Below, piece after piece: positions 24,173 through 31,480 of a stretch of 32,794 nucleotides of DNA. Numbering within the stretch: the stretch's first letter is position 1; each line of letters opens with the position of its first letter. The translations under genes and the position numbers were made by a program. Source of the DNA: Treponema sp. (lineage in GTDB: Bacteria; Spirochaetota; Spirochaetia; Treponematales; Treponemataceae); assembly GCA_017392945.1 (NCBI GenBank), contig JAFOSK010000003.1, positions 1 through 32,794 on the forward strand, written 5' to 3'. A model generated the notes under the pieces. It did no database searches. It saw nothing but the letters and a program-made list of their open reading frames with translations, and was not told where the DNA came from.

Positions 24173-26611
24173 ATGAAAAAGTCTTTTATTACGGCAATAT
24201 TTTTGACATTCAGTTTTTATCTGGCCGCAAAACCTTATCCTGCAGAAGAAAAAATGCCGTCCGGTCCGAAACCCAAAGACCGTCCGTCTGTTGCTCTTGT
24301 ACTTGCCGGAGGTGGCGCAAAAGGCTTTGCTCACCTTCCCGTAATTGAACTTATTGAGCAGATGGACATTCCAATCGACATGGTCGTAGGTACCAGCATC
24401 GGATCTATAATAGGGGGCCTTTATTCCGCCGGATACACTCCTCTTCAAATTGAAAAAAGTTTTGAAGATATTGACTGGACACCAATCTTTGCAGACTCCG
24501 CTTTTTCACCTTACGAAAACACCCTGGGATATCACAGCCTTTTTGAAAATCTTATAACCCTCAACCTTGGGCTTGACCTTTCTCTAAAACTTGGAAAAGG
24601 AGTTTCAAACGGGCAACGGATTTATGAACTGATAAAAGAAAGGACATTAAAATATCCATCTGACATGGATTTTAATAACCTTCCCGTTCCTTTCAGGGCC
24701 GTTGTCTGCGACATGCTGACCGGAGAAGCCCTTGTTTTAAATGAAGGCGATCTAGCAGAAGCCATCCGCGCAAGCATGAGCCTTCCTTCAGTTTTTGAAC
24801 CAATTGAAATTGACGGCCGTTATTACATGGACGGCGGAATCAGATACAACCTTGCAATAAACGTAGCAAAGAACATGGGCTACGATATAATCATCGCAAT
24901 AGATATTTCTCAAAAAGTAAGAAATGATCCTGACACGTTCAACTCAAATCCGGCTGTGGCAATGCTGAACACAATAACAATCTCCCAATACACAGCAACA
25001 CAGTCAATGTACAAGGATGCTGATTTAGTCATATTTCCAGACCTGGCAAATTTCGGCACTCTGGACTTTAAAAAATCTTCACTGATATATGAAGAGGGAA
25101 AAAGGGCCGTTGCAAAGTACAAGGATTCACTTGAAAAAATCCGTGAGAAAATATATCCAAAAGATTACGATTCATATGGAAAGAGAATTTCTCCCTATAA
25201 ACCTTTAAGCACCCATGCAGAATACGAATCTAAAGAAATACCGGTTGTAAATTCAATTCAGGTTGACGGACTTTTACCTGTTGACCAAAAATATATTGAA
25301 ACCCAGTTCTTAAAGATTAAAGACCAGCCTTTTACCACGGATGTCTTTCATGATTTTATGGACAGATTGATGCTCACCGGCAATTACCAGAACATAAAGG
25401 CCCGCATCTACGAAAAAAACAGAGGAAATGAACTTTTACTGAAGATGGTACAGAAAAACCCAAAAAGCGCAAAACTCTGCTTAGACATAGATTTTACACA
25501 GACAATCTCTACAAGGATGACTTCCATGCTGGATTTTACTGTTGGATTCCAATACAGGGGTCTCACAGGAAGAGGATCCGTACTTTCCCTCATAGCAAAA
25601 ACAGTAAACGACTACGGAGTGAATTTTTATTACCTTCAGCCTCTGAACACAAATATATTTATAGAATATAATTTTATTGCAGAAGACACGCGCTACCCGC
25701 AGCTGCCATTCGGACTTTCCAGCGGTGATTGGGCAGAATATGATTCGTATAAAAGCATAACGACAAGACTTGACATTGGCGCACGCACTGATACCGGACG
25801 CACTGTAGAGTTCGGCGGTTACTATAAGTATATAAGTTCAAGAGACGTAAAAGACATAGCTTTCTTTACAGATGAGTTTCTTAAATATTACGAAACTTAT
25901 GAAGAATTAACTTCGGAAGATAATCTATACTCAGTTTTAGAACTGTACGAACACACCTCTCTTTCTGCCCTCTCTGCCCGAAGCATAGGAATTTTTCTTG
26001 AATACGAAATAAACAAACTCGACAAGAAGCTTTTTCCTCACAAAGGTGTTTTCTTCAATCTGAACACAAAATATGTTTTTCCATATACGGATTCGTGGAC
26101 TCCCCTGCCCCAGCTGCTGATGATTACCGCTTACGGAAAATCTTCTATTCCTCTGGGGCCTTATGCAAGCATAAATACGACAACAGCAATCGGAACAGAT
26201 GTTTTTGGAAATCTCTCAGATTCAGCAAGCCCGATGCTTGTTGAAGGTTATACCAATTATGACCGAATATTTTTCCCCCAGATCTGCGGACCCTCAAACT
26301 TTGGAAGCTGCAAGCTGGCAGCCGCTATTTCTATACAACTAGAACCATGGAAAAAACTTACAATTCTTGGAGGCGACGCGCTACTGACACTTAACGGAAC
26401 AATTGGAAACGTAACCCAAAGCTTTACAAAAATGATACCGGATACAGAAAGCGACAAGGAATACTATCCTATTCTATGGACAAGCGGTGCAGGAATTGCA
26501 ATAAAAATTAAGTCCGCATACAGCGTATACTTAAGGTTCGGAGCTGCTTCTACCATGCAAAAATCCATAACACCATTTTTTTCCATGGACATAGGTTCAA
26601 TAAGTTTCTAG
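24173..26611 (+). CDS. Patatin-like phospholipase with POTRA and outer-membrane barrel (type Vd autotransporter)
   Basis: 812 residues with a signal peptide of about 19. The patatin domain (about 35-345) has the oxyanion loop GGGAKG, nucleophile Ser75 in GTSIGS, and catalytic Asp220 in DGGIRYN, so it should cleave acyl chains from phospholipids. A POTRA-like domain follows (about 356-425, VNSIQVDGLLPVDQKYIE). The remaining roughly 380 residues are barrel-like and end in MDIGSISF with a terminal Phe. This order defines PlpD-type (Vd) secretion, in which the lipase is carried through its own barrel to the cell surface. There is no Shine-Dalgarno and the -10 box is 6 nt upstream. Confidence 0.9.
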   Translation: MKKSFITAIFLTFSFYLAAKPYPAEEKMPSGPKPKDRPSVALVLAGGGAKGFAHLPVIELIEQMDIPIDMVVGTSIGSIIGGLYSAGYTPLQIEKSFEDIDWTPIFADSAFSPYENTLGYHSLFENLITLNLGLDLSLKLGKGVSNGQRIYELIKERTLKYPSDMDFNNLPVPFRAVVCDMLTGEALVLNEGDLAEAIRASMSLPSVFEPIEIDGRYYMDGGIRYNLAINVAKNMGYDIIIAIDISQKVRNDPDTFNSNPAVAMLNTITISQYTATQSMYKDADLVIFPDLANFGTLDFKKSSLIYEEGKRAVAKYKDSLEKIREKIYPKDYDSYGKRISPYKPLSTHAEYESKEIPVVNSIQVDGLLPVDQKYIETQFLKIKDQPFTTDVFHDFMDRLMLTGNYQNIKARIYEKNRGNELLLKMVQKNPKSAKLCLDIDFTQTISTRMTSMLDFTVGFQYRGLTGRGSVLSLIAKTVNDYGVNFYYLQPLNTNIFIEYNFIAEDTRYPQLPFGLSSGDWAEYDSYKSITTRLDIGARTDTGRTVEFGGYYKYISSRDVKDIAFFTDEFLKYYETYEELTSEDNLYSVLELYEHTSLSALSARSIGIFLEYEINKLDKKLFPHKGVFFNLNTKYVFPYTDSWTPLPQLLMITAYGKSSIPLGPYASINTTTAIGTDVFGNLSDSASPMLVEGYTNYDRIFFPQICGPSNFGSCKLAAAISIQLEPWKKLTILGGDALLTLNGTIGNVTQSFTKMIPDTESDKEYYPILWTSGAGIAIKIKSAYSVYLRFGAASTMQKSITPFFSMDIGSISF

Positions 26612-26654
26612 CAAAATTGGATCACAACCCCTGTCTTTAAGAAAAAAAACGACG

Positions 26655-26700
26655 AACCTGGAGAGTATAACCAGGTTTGCCGCAGAGCCGCCTTTTTTTT
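26655..26700. terminator. Possible terminator hairpin after the patatin gene
   Basis: AACCTGG (26655-26661) pairs with CCAGGTT (26671-26677). Rightward, a T8 run starts 15 nt after the stem, which is too far for a textbook terminator. Leftward, T8 (complement of 26642-26649) follows after 5 nt, so it may instead stop leftward transcripts. Confidence 0.4.
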
Positions 26701-26754
26701 GCGCGAATTAAATTAAAAAAAATTAAAAAAAAGATATTTTTTTTATAAAAAGTG

Positions 26755-26783
26755 TTGACATATAAGCAGCCGTGTGCTATATT
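26755..26783 (+). promoter_or_regulatory. Strong sigma-70 promoter with upstream A/T tracts
   Basis: Perfect TTGACA (26755-26760), 17-nt spacer, TATATT (26778-26783). Upstream, 26707-26750 is a series of A and T tracts like an UP element. This is the best sigma-70 promoter in the window, yet no protein gene follows it on this strand for more than 1 kb. Confidence 0.8.
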
Positions 26784-26788
26784 ATAGC

Positions 26789-26884
26789 CAGCTTGTAAAT
26801 AAGCTGATAAACTCTCTCCGATGTCCGTGAAAACCGGACAGCAGAGGCTCTGGATGCGTTGCGTTCGGAGCCTCTGTTTATTTA
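26789..26884 (+). ncRNA. Candidate small RNA, about 95 nt, family not recognised
   Basis: A strong promoter leads into three stem-loops in about 90 nt. Hairpin 1 is CAGCTT/AAGCTG (26789-26806). Hairpin 2 is TGTCCG/CGGACA (26822-26840). Hairpin 3 (26842-26876) has a 9-bp perfect stem that extends to 13 bp with G-U pairs and is followed by TTTATTT. An alternative pairing CTCCGA (26816-26821) with TCGGAG (26865-26870) would break hairpin 3. I found no start codon with a plausible frame inside it, and none of the conserved cores of SRP RNA, 6S RNA, tmRNA or RNase P RNA. An attenuated leader of an unseen gene is possible, but no rightward gene follows closely. Confidence 0.55.
26842..26884 (+). 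terminator. Terminator of the candidate small RNA
   Basis: CAGAGGCTC (26842-26850) and GAGCCTCTG (26868-26876), extended by TGGA/TTCG wobble pairs to a 9-nt loop, then TTTATTT. The T-run is interrupted by one A. Confidence 0.6.
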
Positions 26885-27087
26885 ACAGCAATTTTTCTGC
26901 AAAATAACGTCTGTTTTATGGCAACCAAATTGCCAGCTCTTCACCAAAAAAAAAGACCGCCCAACAAGTACAAAAATGCACAAATTGAACAGTCCTATAA
27001 ACAACACTACAGGCGCAATCGGCAAAGTGCAGCCAGCACCAGAAAGCCTGCCAGTTTCTCCGTACGAATAAAAAAAACTAAAACAAT
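26885..27087. other. Gene-free stretch past the small RNA
   Basis: It holds one small hairpin, TGGCAA/TTGCCA (26919-26935), and A-rich sequence. I see no convincing gene here. Confidence 0.5.
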
Positions 27088-27867
27088 CTATTTAGCTTTA
27101 TCAGCTTTTATCAGAGAACGAAGAGCCTCTACGGCAACCTTAATAGCACATTCTGTATCATGAGCCTGCTTATTAGGCAGACCTTTTTTTTCACGTTCTT
27201 GATTTGCCACAACCAAAAAGCATGACCCCACACGGACACGCAAAAAACTTCCTGCAATAAAAAGAGCAGCCGATTCCATTTCCGAAGCAAGACATCCCAT
27301 CCTGATCCAGGCCCGCCATTTATTTTCAAGTTCATAGCTTACAGGCATAACCTCCGGTTCATGCTGGCCAAAAAAAGAATCTTTGCACTGCACTACTCCC
27401 GTATGATTTGGAATCCCAAGTTTTTTTGCAGAATCAACAAGCGCATTTACAACATCAAGGTTCGCAACGGCCGGATATTCAATCGGTGCAAATTCCCTGC
27501 TTGTTCCTTCCATACGAACGGCTCCCGTAGCAATTACGACATCACCGCCAAGAACCTCTTCCTGCATACCTCCACAAGTTCCTATTCTTATAAAAGTATG
27601 CGCACCGCACTTACTGAGCTCTTCAATTGCAATTGATGCAGACGGTCCGCCTATTCCTGTAGATGTAACGCTGACTTTTTCACCTTCAAGCATTCCTGTA
27701 TAAGTAACAAATTCCCGGACATCAGCGACCAGTCTTGCATTTTCAAAATGTTCCGCAATCTTTGCGCATCTTTTTGGGTCTCCAGGCAAAATTACATATT
27801 TTCCTATATCGTCTGGCCCCACTCCAGTATGATATTGCTTGCCGGAACCTTCTGTATAATCAACCAT
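27088..27867 (-). CDS. udp: Uridine phosphorylase (nucleoside phosphorylase-I family)
   Basis: This 259-residue cytoplasmic enzyme should convert uridine and phosphate to uracil and ribose-1-phosphate for pyrimidine salvage. Family features are intact: phosphate-binding GDPKR (29-33), [17 protein letters not shown] (68-84), RIGTCGG (94-100), and the ribose-binding Glu-Met-Glu at 196-198 in SEMESAAL. The base-specificity loop keeps a glutamine (FFGQHEPE). AGGGGG precedes the ATG. It is transcribed away from the lipase gene and has no operon partner. A wider nucleoside range cannot be excluded. Confidence 0.9.
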   Translation of the reverse strand: MVDYTEGSGKQYHTGVGPDDIGKYVILPGDPKRCAKIAEHFENARLVADVREFVTYTGMLEGEKVSVTSTGIGGPSASIAIEELSKCGAHTFIRIGTCGGMQEEVLGGDVVIATGAVRMEGTSREFAPIEYPAVANLDVVNALVDSAKKLGIPNHTGVVQCKDSFFGQHEPEVMPVSYELENKWRAWIRMGCLASEMESAALFIAGSFLRVRVGSCFLVVANQEREKKGLPNKQAHDTECAIKVAVEALRSLIKADKAK

Positions 27868-27921
27868 AAAATGTCCCCCTAAAAAAAATCAAATATCTTT
27901 TATAGATTATAAACTATAAAT

Positions 27922-27950
27922 TTGCTATTTGGTAAAAAATTAAATAAACT
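27922..27950 (+). promoter_or_regulatory. Promoter of the lipase-like lipoprotein, near-leaderless
   Basis: TTGCTA (27922-27927), 17-nt spacer, TAAACT (27945-27950), then 9 nt to the ATG at 27960, which has no Shine-Dalgarno. A 7-bp inverted repeat TTTATAG/CTATAAA lies at 27899-27920 in the same divergent region. Confidence 0.45.
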
Positions 27951-27959
27951 GTTAATGCT

Positions 27960-29402
27960 ATGAAAAATTTACACATATTTATTACAGCCATTCTGGCTAT
28001 GACAATCATTTCCTGTTCTACAGAAGTTGATCAGGAAAGTTTTTTTGAAGGTGCTGCAAAATCAGCAGTATACGCCTCTATTTCTTCCAGAACATCTGGA
28101 ATAATGAAAGAAAACGGTTCCGGTTTTTTCTACATGGTGGATTTTAAATTTTCGCCTGAGGAACTGATCAGCGCAGACAATACCGTATACAGACAGGAAT
28201 TTGCCCGATACGCTGCATGTATGGCAACTGATGTATATGACAATTCAATGCTGTCACTTACAAACGGAACAGCCTCCCCTTCTTCTGCGGCTGACAACAC
28301 GACAATCTATTCAAATTTTGGTTTTAAGGACGCTAAAGAATTCAAGCTTCTCAGCAGCGACTACACAACAGATACTGAGGATATTACAAATTTTGTAATA
28401 AGCCATTCAAACATAAGATCCGGCAGCACAGAATACGAAATCATAATGCTGACCGTTCAGGGTTCAAATGCAACAAGAGAACAGTGGTACAGCAACTTCG
28501 ATATAGGAAGCACAAACGCCGCTTATACATCAACCCATCCAAAATGGACTGACACAAACTACCACAAGGGATTTTTTATCACCGCAAAAAGAGCCGATAC
28601 AAAAATCCAGCAGTACATTACAGATAACGTTTCTTCAACTGCAAAAAAAATAATATTCCTTACAGGACATTCAAGAGGAGCAGCAATAACAAATATTCTT
28701 GGTGCATGGTACGAAAAATCAACAGCTTTTGAAAAAACTTTTACTTACACATTTGCAAGCCCTTTTGTAACAACAAATAAAACAGATTCTGCAACATATA
28801 AAACTATATTCAATATTGTAAACGCAGATGACTTGGTTACAATACTTCCTGCAGAAAGCTGGAATTTCACAAGAAATGGAATTACAAAGAAAGCCTCAAT
28901 AATAGAAAGCGAATCACTTAAGAGTGCATGGTATCTTTTGATTGCTTATCAAAGAGAAGCAATATCAGGAGAATACGTTTCATCAGGCGCAAACAGCGCT
29001 GCATGTGCTAAAAATATCGCTTCAAGTTCCGCAAACCGCGACGAATTATACACAATAGGAAACACTGAAGATGATTTATACTGCCTTGCCGCAGCATCCG
29101 AAGACGAGGCAAAAACCCGATTAAAAACGATCCGGGATCTTAAAATAGACAAATTTGCAAACCTTTCCATAGTTGAGAACAACGGAAAATACACAGTACA
29201 GGGATATATGAGCCCGGCATTTATGTTCAATTTCATACCGGCAATGATAGTTTCTTCAAGCAATGCCGTACTTATGAACGGACTTCCGAAAACAGGAAAA
29301 TACAATGCAGCCGCACAAGTCATTCTGGTAGCAGCCGCAAACGGAGGACTTGCAAAATCTCATGATCCTTCATGCTACTATCTGCTGACAGAAAATATGT
29401 AA
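27960..29402 (+). CDS. Lipase class 3-like lipoprotein
   Basis: Signal peptide with lipobox TIISC (lipidated Cys19). The protein has an alpha/beta-hydrolase core: nucleophile elbow GHSRG with Ser238, a DD pair at 290-291 in NADDLVTILP, and His468 in KSHDPSCYYLL. These are in the order and spacing expected of a class 3 lipase catalytic triad. The 480-residue length leaves large insertions between core elements. It should be a membrane-tethered esterase or lipase in the periplasm or on the surface. Substrate unknown. It is monocistronic, with a near-leaderless start and a strong terminator. With the patatin protein it makes two exported acyl hydrolases within 5 kb. Confidence 0.8.
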   Translation: MKNLHIFITAILAMTIISCSTEVDQESFFEGAAKSAVYASISSRTSGIMKENGSGFFYMVDFKFSPEELISADNTVYRQEFARYAACMATDVYDNSMLSLTNGTASPSSAADNTTIYSNFGFKDAKEFKLLSSDYTTDTEDITNFVISHSNIRSGSTEYEIIMLTVQGSNATREQWYSNFDIGSTNAAYTSTHPKWTDTNYHKGFFITAKRADTKIQQYITDNVSSTAKKIIFLTGHSRGAAITNILGAWYEKSTAFEKTFTYTFASPFVTTNKTDSATYKTIFNIVNADDLVTILPAESWNFTRNGITKKASIIESESLKSAWYLLIAYQREAISGEYVSSGANSAACAKNIASSSANRDELYTIGNTEDDLYCLAAASEDEAKTRLKTIRDLKIDKFANLSIVENNGKYTVQGYMSPAFMFNFIPAMIVSSSNAVLMNGLPKTGKYNAAAQVILVAAANGGLAKSHDPSCYYLLTENM

Positions 29403-29449
29403 AAAAAGGTGACAATATGTCCTTATAAGGACGTATTGTCACCTTTTTT
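29402..29449 (+). terminator. Rho-independent terminator after the lipase gene
   Basis: AAAAAAGGTGACAATA pairs with TATTGTCACCTTTTTT, with an inner GTCC/GGAC stem and a 6-nt loop. The T6 tail is part of the stem. It also works for leftward transcription. Confidence 0.92.
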
Positions 29450-29549
29450 GAAATTTTATTAAAATCCAAAACATGAAGAATGCATTTTTTTGAATTAACA
29501 TGCTTTTACTCGATATGATAAACAAAAGTTATACTAATGTTTATAAATC

Positions 29550-29591
29550 GTTTAACAGGTGTTTAACAATATTAAACATCTGTTAAACACC
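29550..29591. repeat. TTWAAC boxes in inverted arrangement behind the partition operon
   Basis: GTTTAAC occurs at 29550 and 29561, TTAAAC at 29572, GTTAAAC at 29582: four boxes spaced 10-11 bp. The outer two form a perfect 10-bp dyad, GGTGTTTAAC (29558-29567) and GTTAAACACC (29582-29591). This is the same box family as in the arrays at 30966-31445. It ends 2 nt before the stop of the ribbon-helix-helix gene. Confidence 0.75.
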
Positions 29592-29592
29592 T

Positions 29593-29967
29593 CTACTCTA
29601 CACGCTCAAAATGACGCGTAAGAGTTATACGAACCTTGCCTTTCTGAATGTCAGAAGCAAAATATTCAAGCGCATTTTTCATTGCCTCGCTCAAATTTAG
29701 ACCGTAACCTTCAAAAAATTCTTTATATTGTTCTTTAGCGTCCTTTGGAATCTTAAAGCCCACCATCACAGATGTATCAGCGGCTTTTTTCTTTGAGATT
29801 TCCACAGAATTTGTGACATTCTGTCCATATTCAAAGCGTTTAACGGAAGTATTTTCTGAATCCGTAGACGAAAACCCATGACTTTCGGCCTGCCCTTCAG
29901 TAATACGGTTCATGGAATTAAGCTGATCGCTAAGATTATAATCAATTTTTTTCTTTGCCAGTGCCAT
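29593..29967 (-). CDS. Ribbon-helix-helix partition partner of ParA (candidate centromere-binding protein)
   Basis: 124 residues. A Lys/Asn/Ser-rich, probably flexible N-terminal 60 residues is followed by a ribbon-helix-helix pattern: strand SVMVGFKIP (66-74), helix A KDAKEQYKEFFEGYG, helix B LSEAMKNALEYFAS. Its start codon overlaps the ParA stop (TAATG), the classical layout of type Ib partition operons in which a small RHH protein binds the centromere and stimulates ParA through its N-terminus. The TTWAAC boxes on both sides of the operon are the likely binding sites. I recognise the architecture, not a specific subfamily. Confidence 0.75.
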   Translation of the reverse strand: MALAKKKIDYNLSDQLNSMNRITEGQAESHGFSSTDSENTSVKRFEYGQNVTNSVEISKKKAADTSVMVGFKIPKDAKEQYKEFFEGYGLNLSEAMKNALEYFASDIQKGKVRITLTRHFERVE

Positions 29968-30713
29968 TATTCAAGGCTCCCTGCAATTTCGGTGATTGCA
30001 TCAAGAGTTTCCTTCTTGATAGACGGAAAATCTTGAACCGTAAAATGAGTTGTCTGAGCCTTTTTGAACGCCTGATCAACAGGAATCATAAAAAATTCGA
30101 ATTTTTTTAGAGTTTTAAGCTGAACAATCATATCATCCTGATATTTGATTCGGTTATCCTTTACATTCATAACGATTTTTTTGAATTCCGGCTTTTCGGC
30201 AGAATCAAAGTCTTTTTTCATTGTGGACAGATTGTCCATAAATATCTGTAGTCCGTCCGTTGAAAAATAGTCAACCTGCATTACGGCAATAACTTCATCA
30301 GCGGCAAGGAATATAGACTTTTCAAGTCCCGTAAAACTTGGCGACGTATCAATTATACAGTAATCAAAATCTTCACTAAGTTCTGGAAGCATGTGCTTAA
30401 AGATGAATGGCTTTGATTCTCCCATCTTTGTAGAATAGCTTCTTAGTTCACCGTTAAGACCTGCTGTAGGAATGTACGTAAGATTTTCAATCTTTGTTTT
30501 TGTATAAGCCTGCTTAAGACCAGCCTTTCCATACAGAACGTCGGCAAGCTCATAATCAAGGCTGTCCAGAAGCCAGCTGGAGGCGTTTCCCTGAGGATCT
30601 CCATCTATAAGCACAACCCGCTTTCCACGGCGTGCAAGCTCAACAGCGACAGAAACACTGACCGTAGTTTTTCCTGTGCCACCTTTCTGAATTGCAAATG
30701 CATAAGTTTTCAT
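29967..30713 (-). CDS. parA: ParA-type partition ATPase
   Basis: 248 residues counted from the ATG at 30713, chosen because GGAG lies six bases upstream; 30725 is the other possible start. The deviant Walker A KGGTGKT (10-16), the A' motif IDGDPQGN (37-43) and Walker B YCIIDTSPS are all present. There is no N-terminal HTH, so this is a short ParA (Ib/MinD-like) that relies on its partner for DNA recognition. It should form nucleoid gradients that separate replicon copies. It is co-transcribed with the RHH gene, whose start overlaps its stop by one base. Confidence 0.92.
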   Translation of the reverse strand: MKTYAFAIQKGGTGKTTVSVSVAVELARRGKRVVLIDGDPQGNASSWLLDSLDYELADVLYGKAGLKQAYTKTKIENLTYIPTAGLNGELRSYSTKMGESKPFIFKHMLPELSEDFDYCIIDTSPSFTGLEKSIFLAADEVIAVMQVDYFSTDGLQIFMDNLSTMKKDFDSAEKPEFKKIVMNVKDNRIKYQDDMIVQLKTLKKFEFFMIPVDQAFKKAQTTHFTVQDFPSIKKETLDAITEIAGSLE

Positions 30714-30779
30714 TAATTGCTCCATATCTAACTAACGCAAATGCCGGGTTTGAAAACACTAAAAACAACACAAGGAAGA

Positions 30780-30889
30780 GAAACGAATTTCAAAGCCATT
30801 CCAGCACGCCGCTGAGTTAGAGGCCATTTTCAAATTTTCAATGCACGGAAGTGCACTTCACCATGACATGCGGCTTTGAAATTCGTTTC
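30780..30889. repeat. 18-bp perfect inverted repeat around a 12-bp palindrome
   Basis: Arms GAAACGAATTTCAAAGCC (30780-30797) and its exact complement (30872-30889) enclose 74 nt. Inside is the perfect palindrome GAAGTGCACTTC (30848-30859) and the stem TGCAC/GTGCA. It lies between the parA start and the box arrays. It could be a recombination or resolution site, the remnant of a mobile element, or a structured RNA. Confidence 0.7.
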
Positions 30890-30965
30890 GCAACCGGAAG
30901 CTTTTTTTGATTCCTGTTATAAATCCCGGCTTTCGGGTCAATTACTATTTTTAGTATCGGACTAA

Positions 30966-31063
30966 TTAAACAAATGTTAAACGTAATTTAATCTTATTTT
31001 ACCAAGTTTGACGAATTTTAACAACTGTTAAACCGGATTAAACTTTATTAAACCAAGTTTAAC
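30966..31063. repeat. Phased array 1 of TTWAAC boxes (candidate centromere)
   Basis: Ten hexamers of the TTAAAC/TTTAAC type, some with one mismatch, start at 30966, 30977, 30987, 30997, 31007, 31017, 31028, 31038, 31048 and 31058. Spacing is 10 or 11 bp, about one helical turn, so all boxes face the same side of the DNA. Three spacers are CGGA, TTTA and CAAG. Confidence 0.75.
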
Positions 31064-31107
31064 ATATTATCAAAATCCAGCAAAAAAAGTTCAGAAATCA
31101 GTATAAA

Positions 31108-31135
31108 TTAAACATTTGTTAAACTTATGTTTAAC
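31108..31135. repeat. Three further TTWAAC boxes
   Basis: Boxes at 31108, 31119 and 31130, spaced 11 bp, forming two overlapping dyads. The following stretch 31141-31345 has no gene; it contains a G-rich run (GGGGTAGGGG, 31169-31178) and several T-runs. Confidence 0.65.
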
Positions 31136-31348
31136 AAATGTTTTTTTTTACAAAATAACATAAAATTGGGGTAGGGGAGAAGTTTTTTCATTCCCTCTGA
31201 GACGCTTCAGAATTGATTTTAAGAGGGGTTTCCCTTGTTTTGACGTTATATCCCGTCTGAATTAAAATACCCCTGTTTTTTTTGATTTTAGAGCCTTGTC
31301 ATCTGTCGGAGGAAAATAGTCGAAAAAAAAACGACAAGAGAAATAAAG

Positions 31349-31445
31349 TTTAACAGTTGTTAAACCACGGTTAAATAACTTTAGTTTGATAACTTATATT
31401 AAACCAAATTAAACCGGATTAAACTTTTGTTTAATACGGTTTAAC
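31349..31445. repeat. Phased array 2 of TTWAAC boxes
   Basis: Boxes start at 31349, 31360, 31371, 31399, 31409, 31419, 31430 and 31440, with two degenerate positions between 31381 and 31398, again on a 10-11-bp period. The 19-nt string TTAAACCGGATTAAACTTT is identical in arrays 1 and 2 (31028 and 31409), showing duplication or strong constraint. Confidence 0.75.
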
Positions 31446-31480
31446 AACAATTCACGGACACACAGAAACAAAAAGAAAAA

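Noticed and set aside
26789..26884. The small RNA as SRP (4.5S) RNA or a fluoride-type riboswitch
   Set aside because: The GGAAGCAGCC apical core of SRP RNA is absent. The GCTGAT string that resembles part of the fluoride switch is not accompanied by its other conserved blocks or by a downstream gene.
26918..27163. A rightward 81-codon frame rich in Lys/Arg
   Set aside because: It overlaps the 3' end of udp on the other strand, has no ribosome-binding site and shows no recognisable fold; it looks like a chance frame.
29550..31445. A CRISPR array from the TTAAAC repeats
   Set aside because: The repeated unit is only six bases on a 10-11-bp period, with no 25-40-bp repeats, no spacers of constant length and no cas genes.
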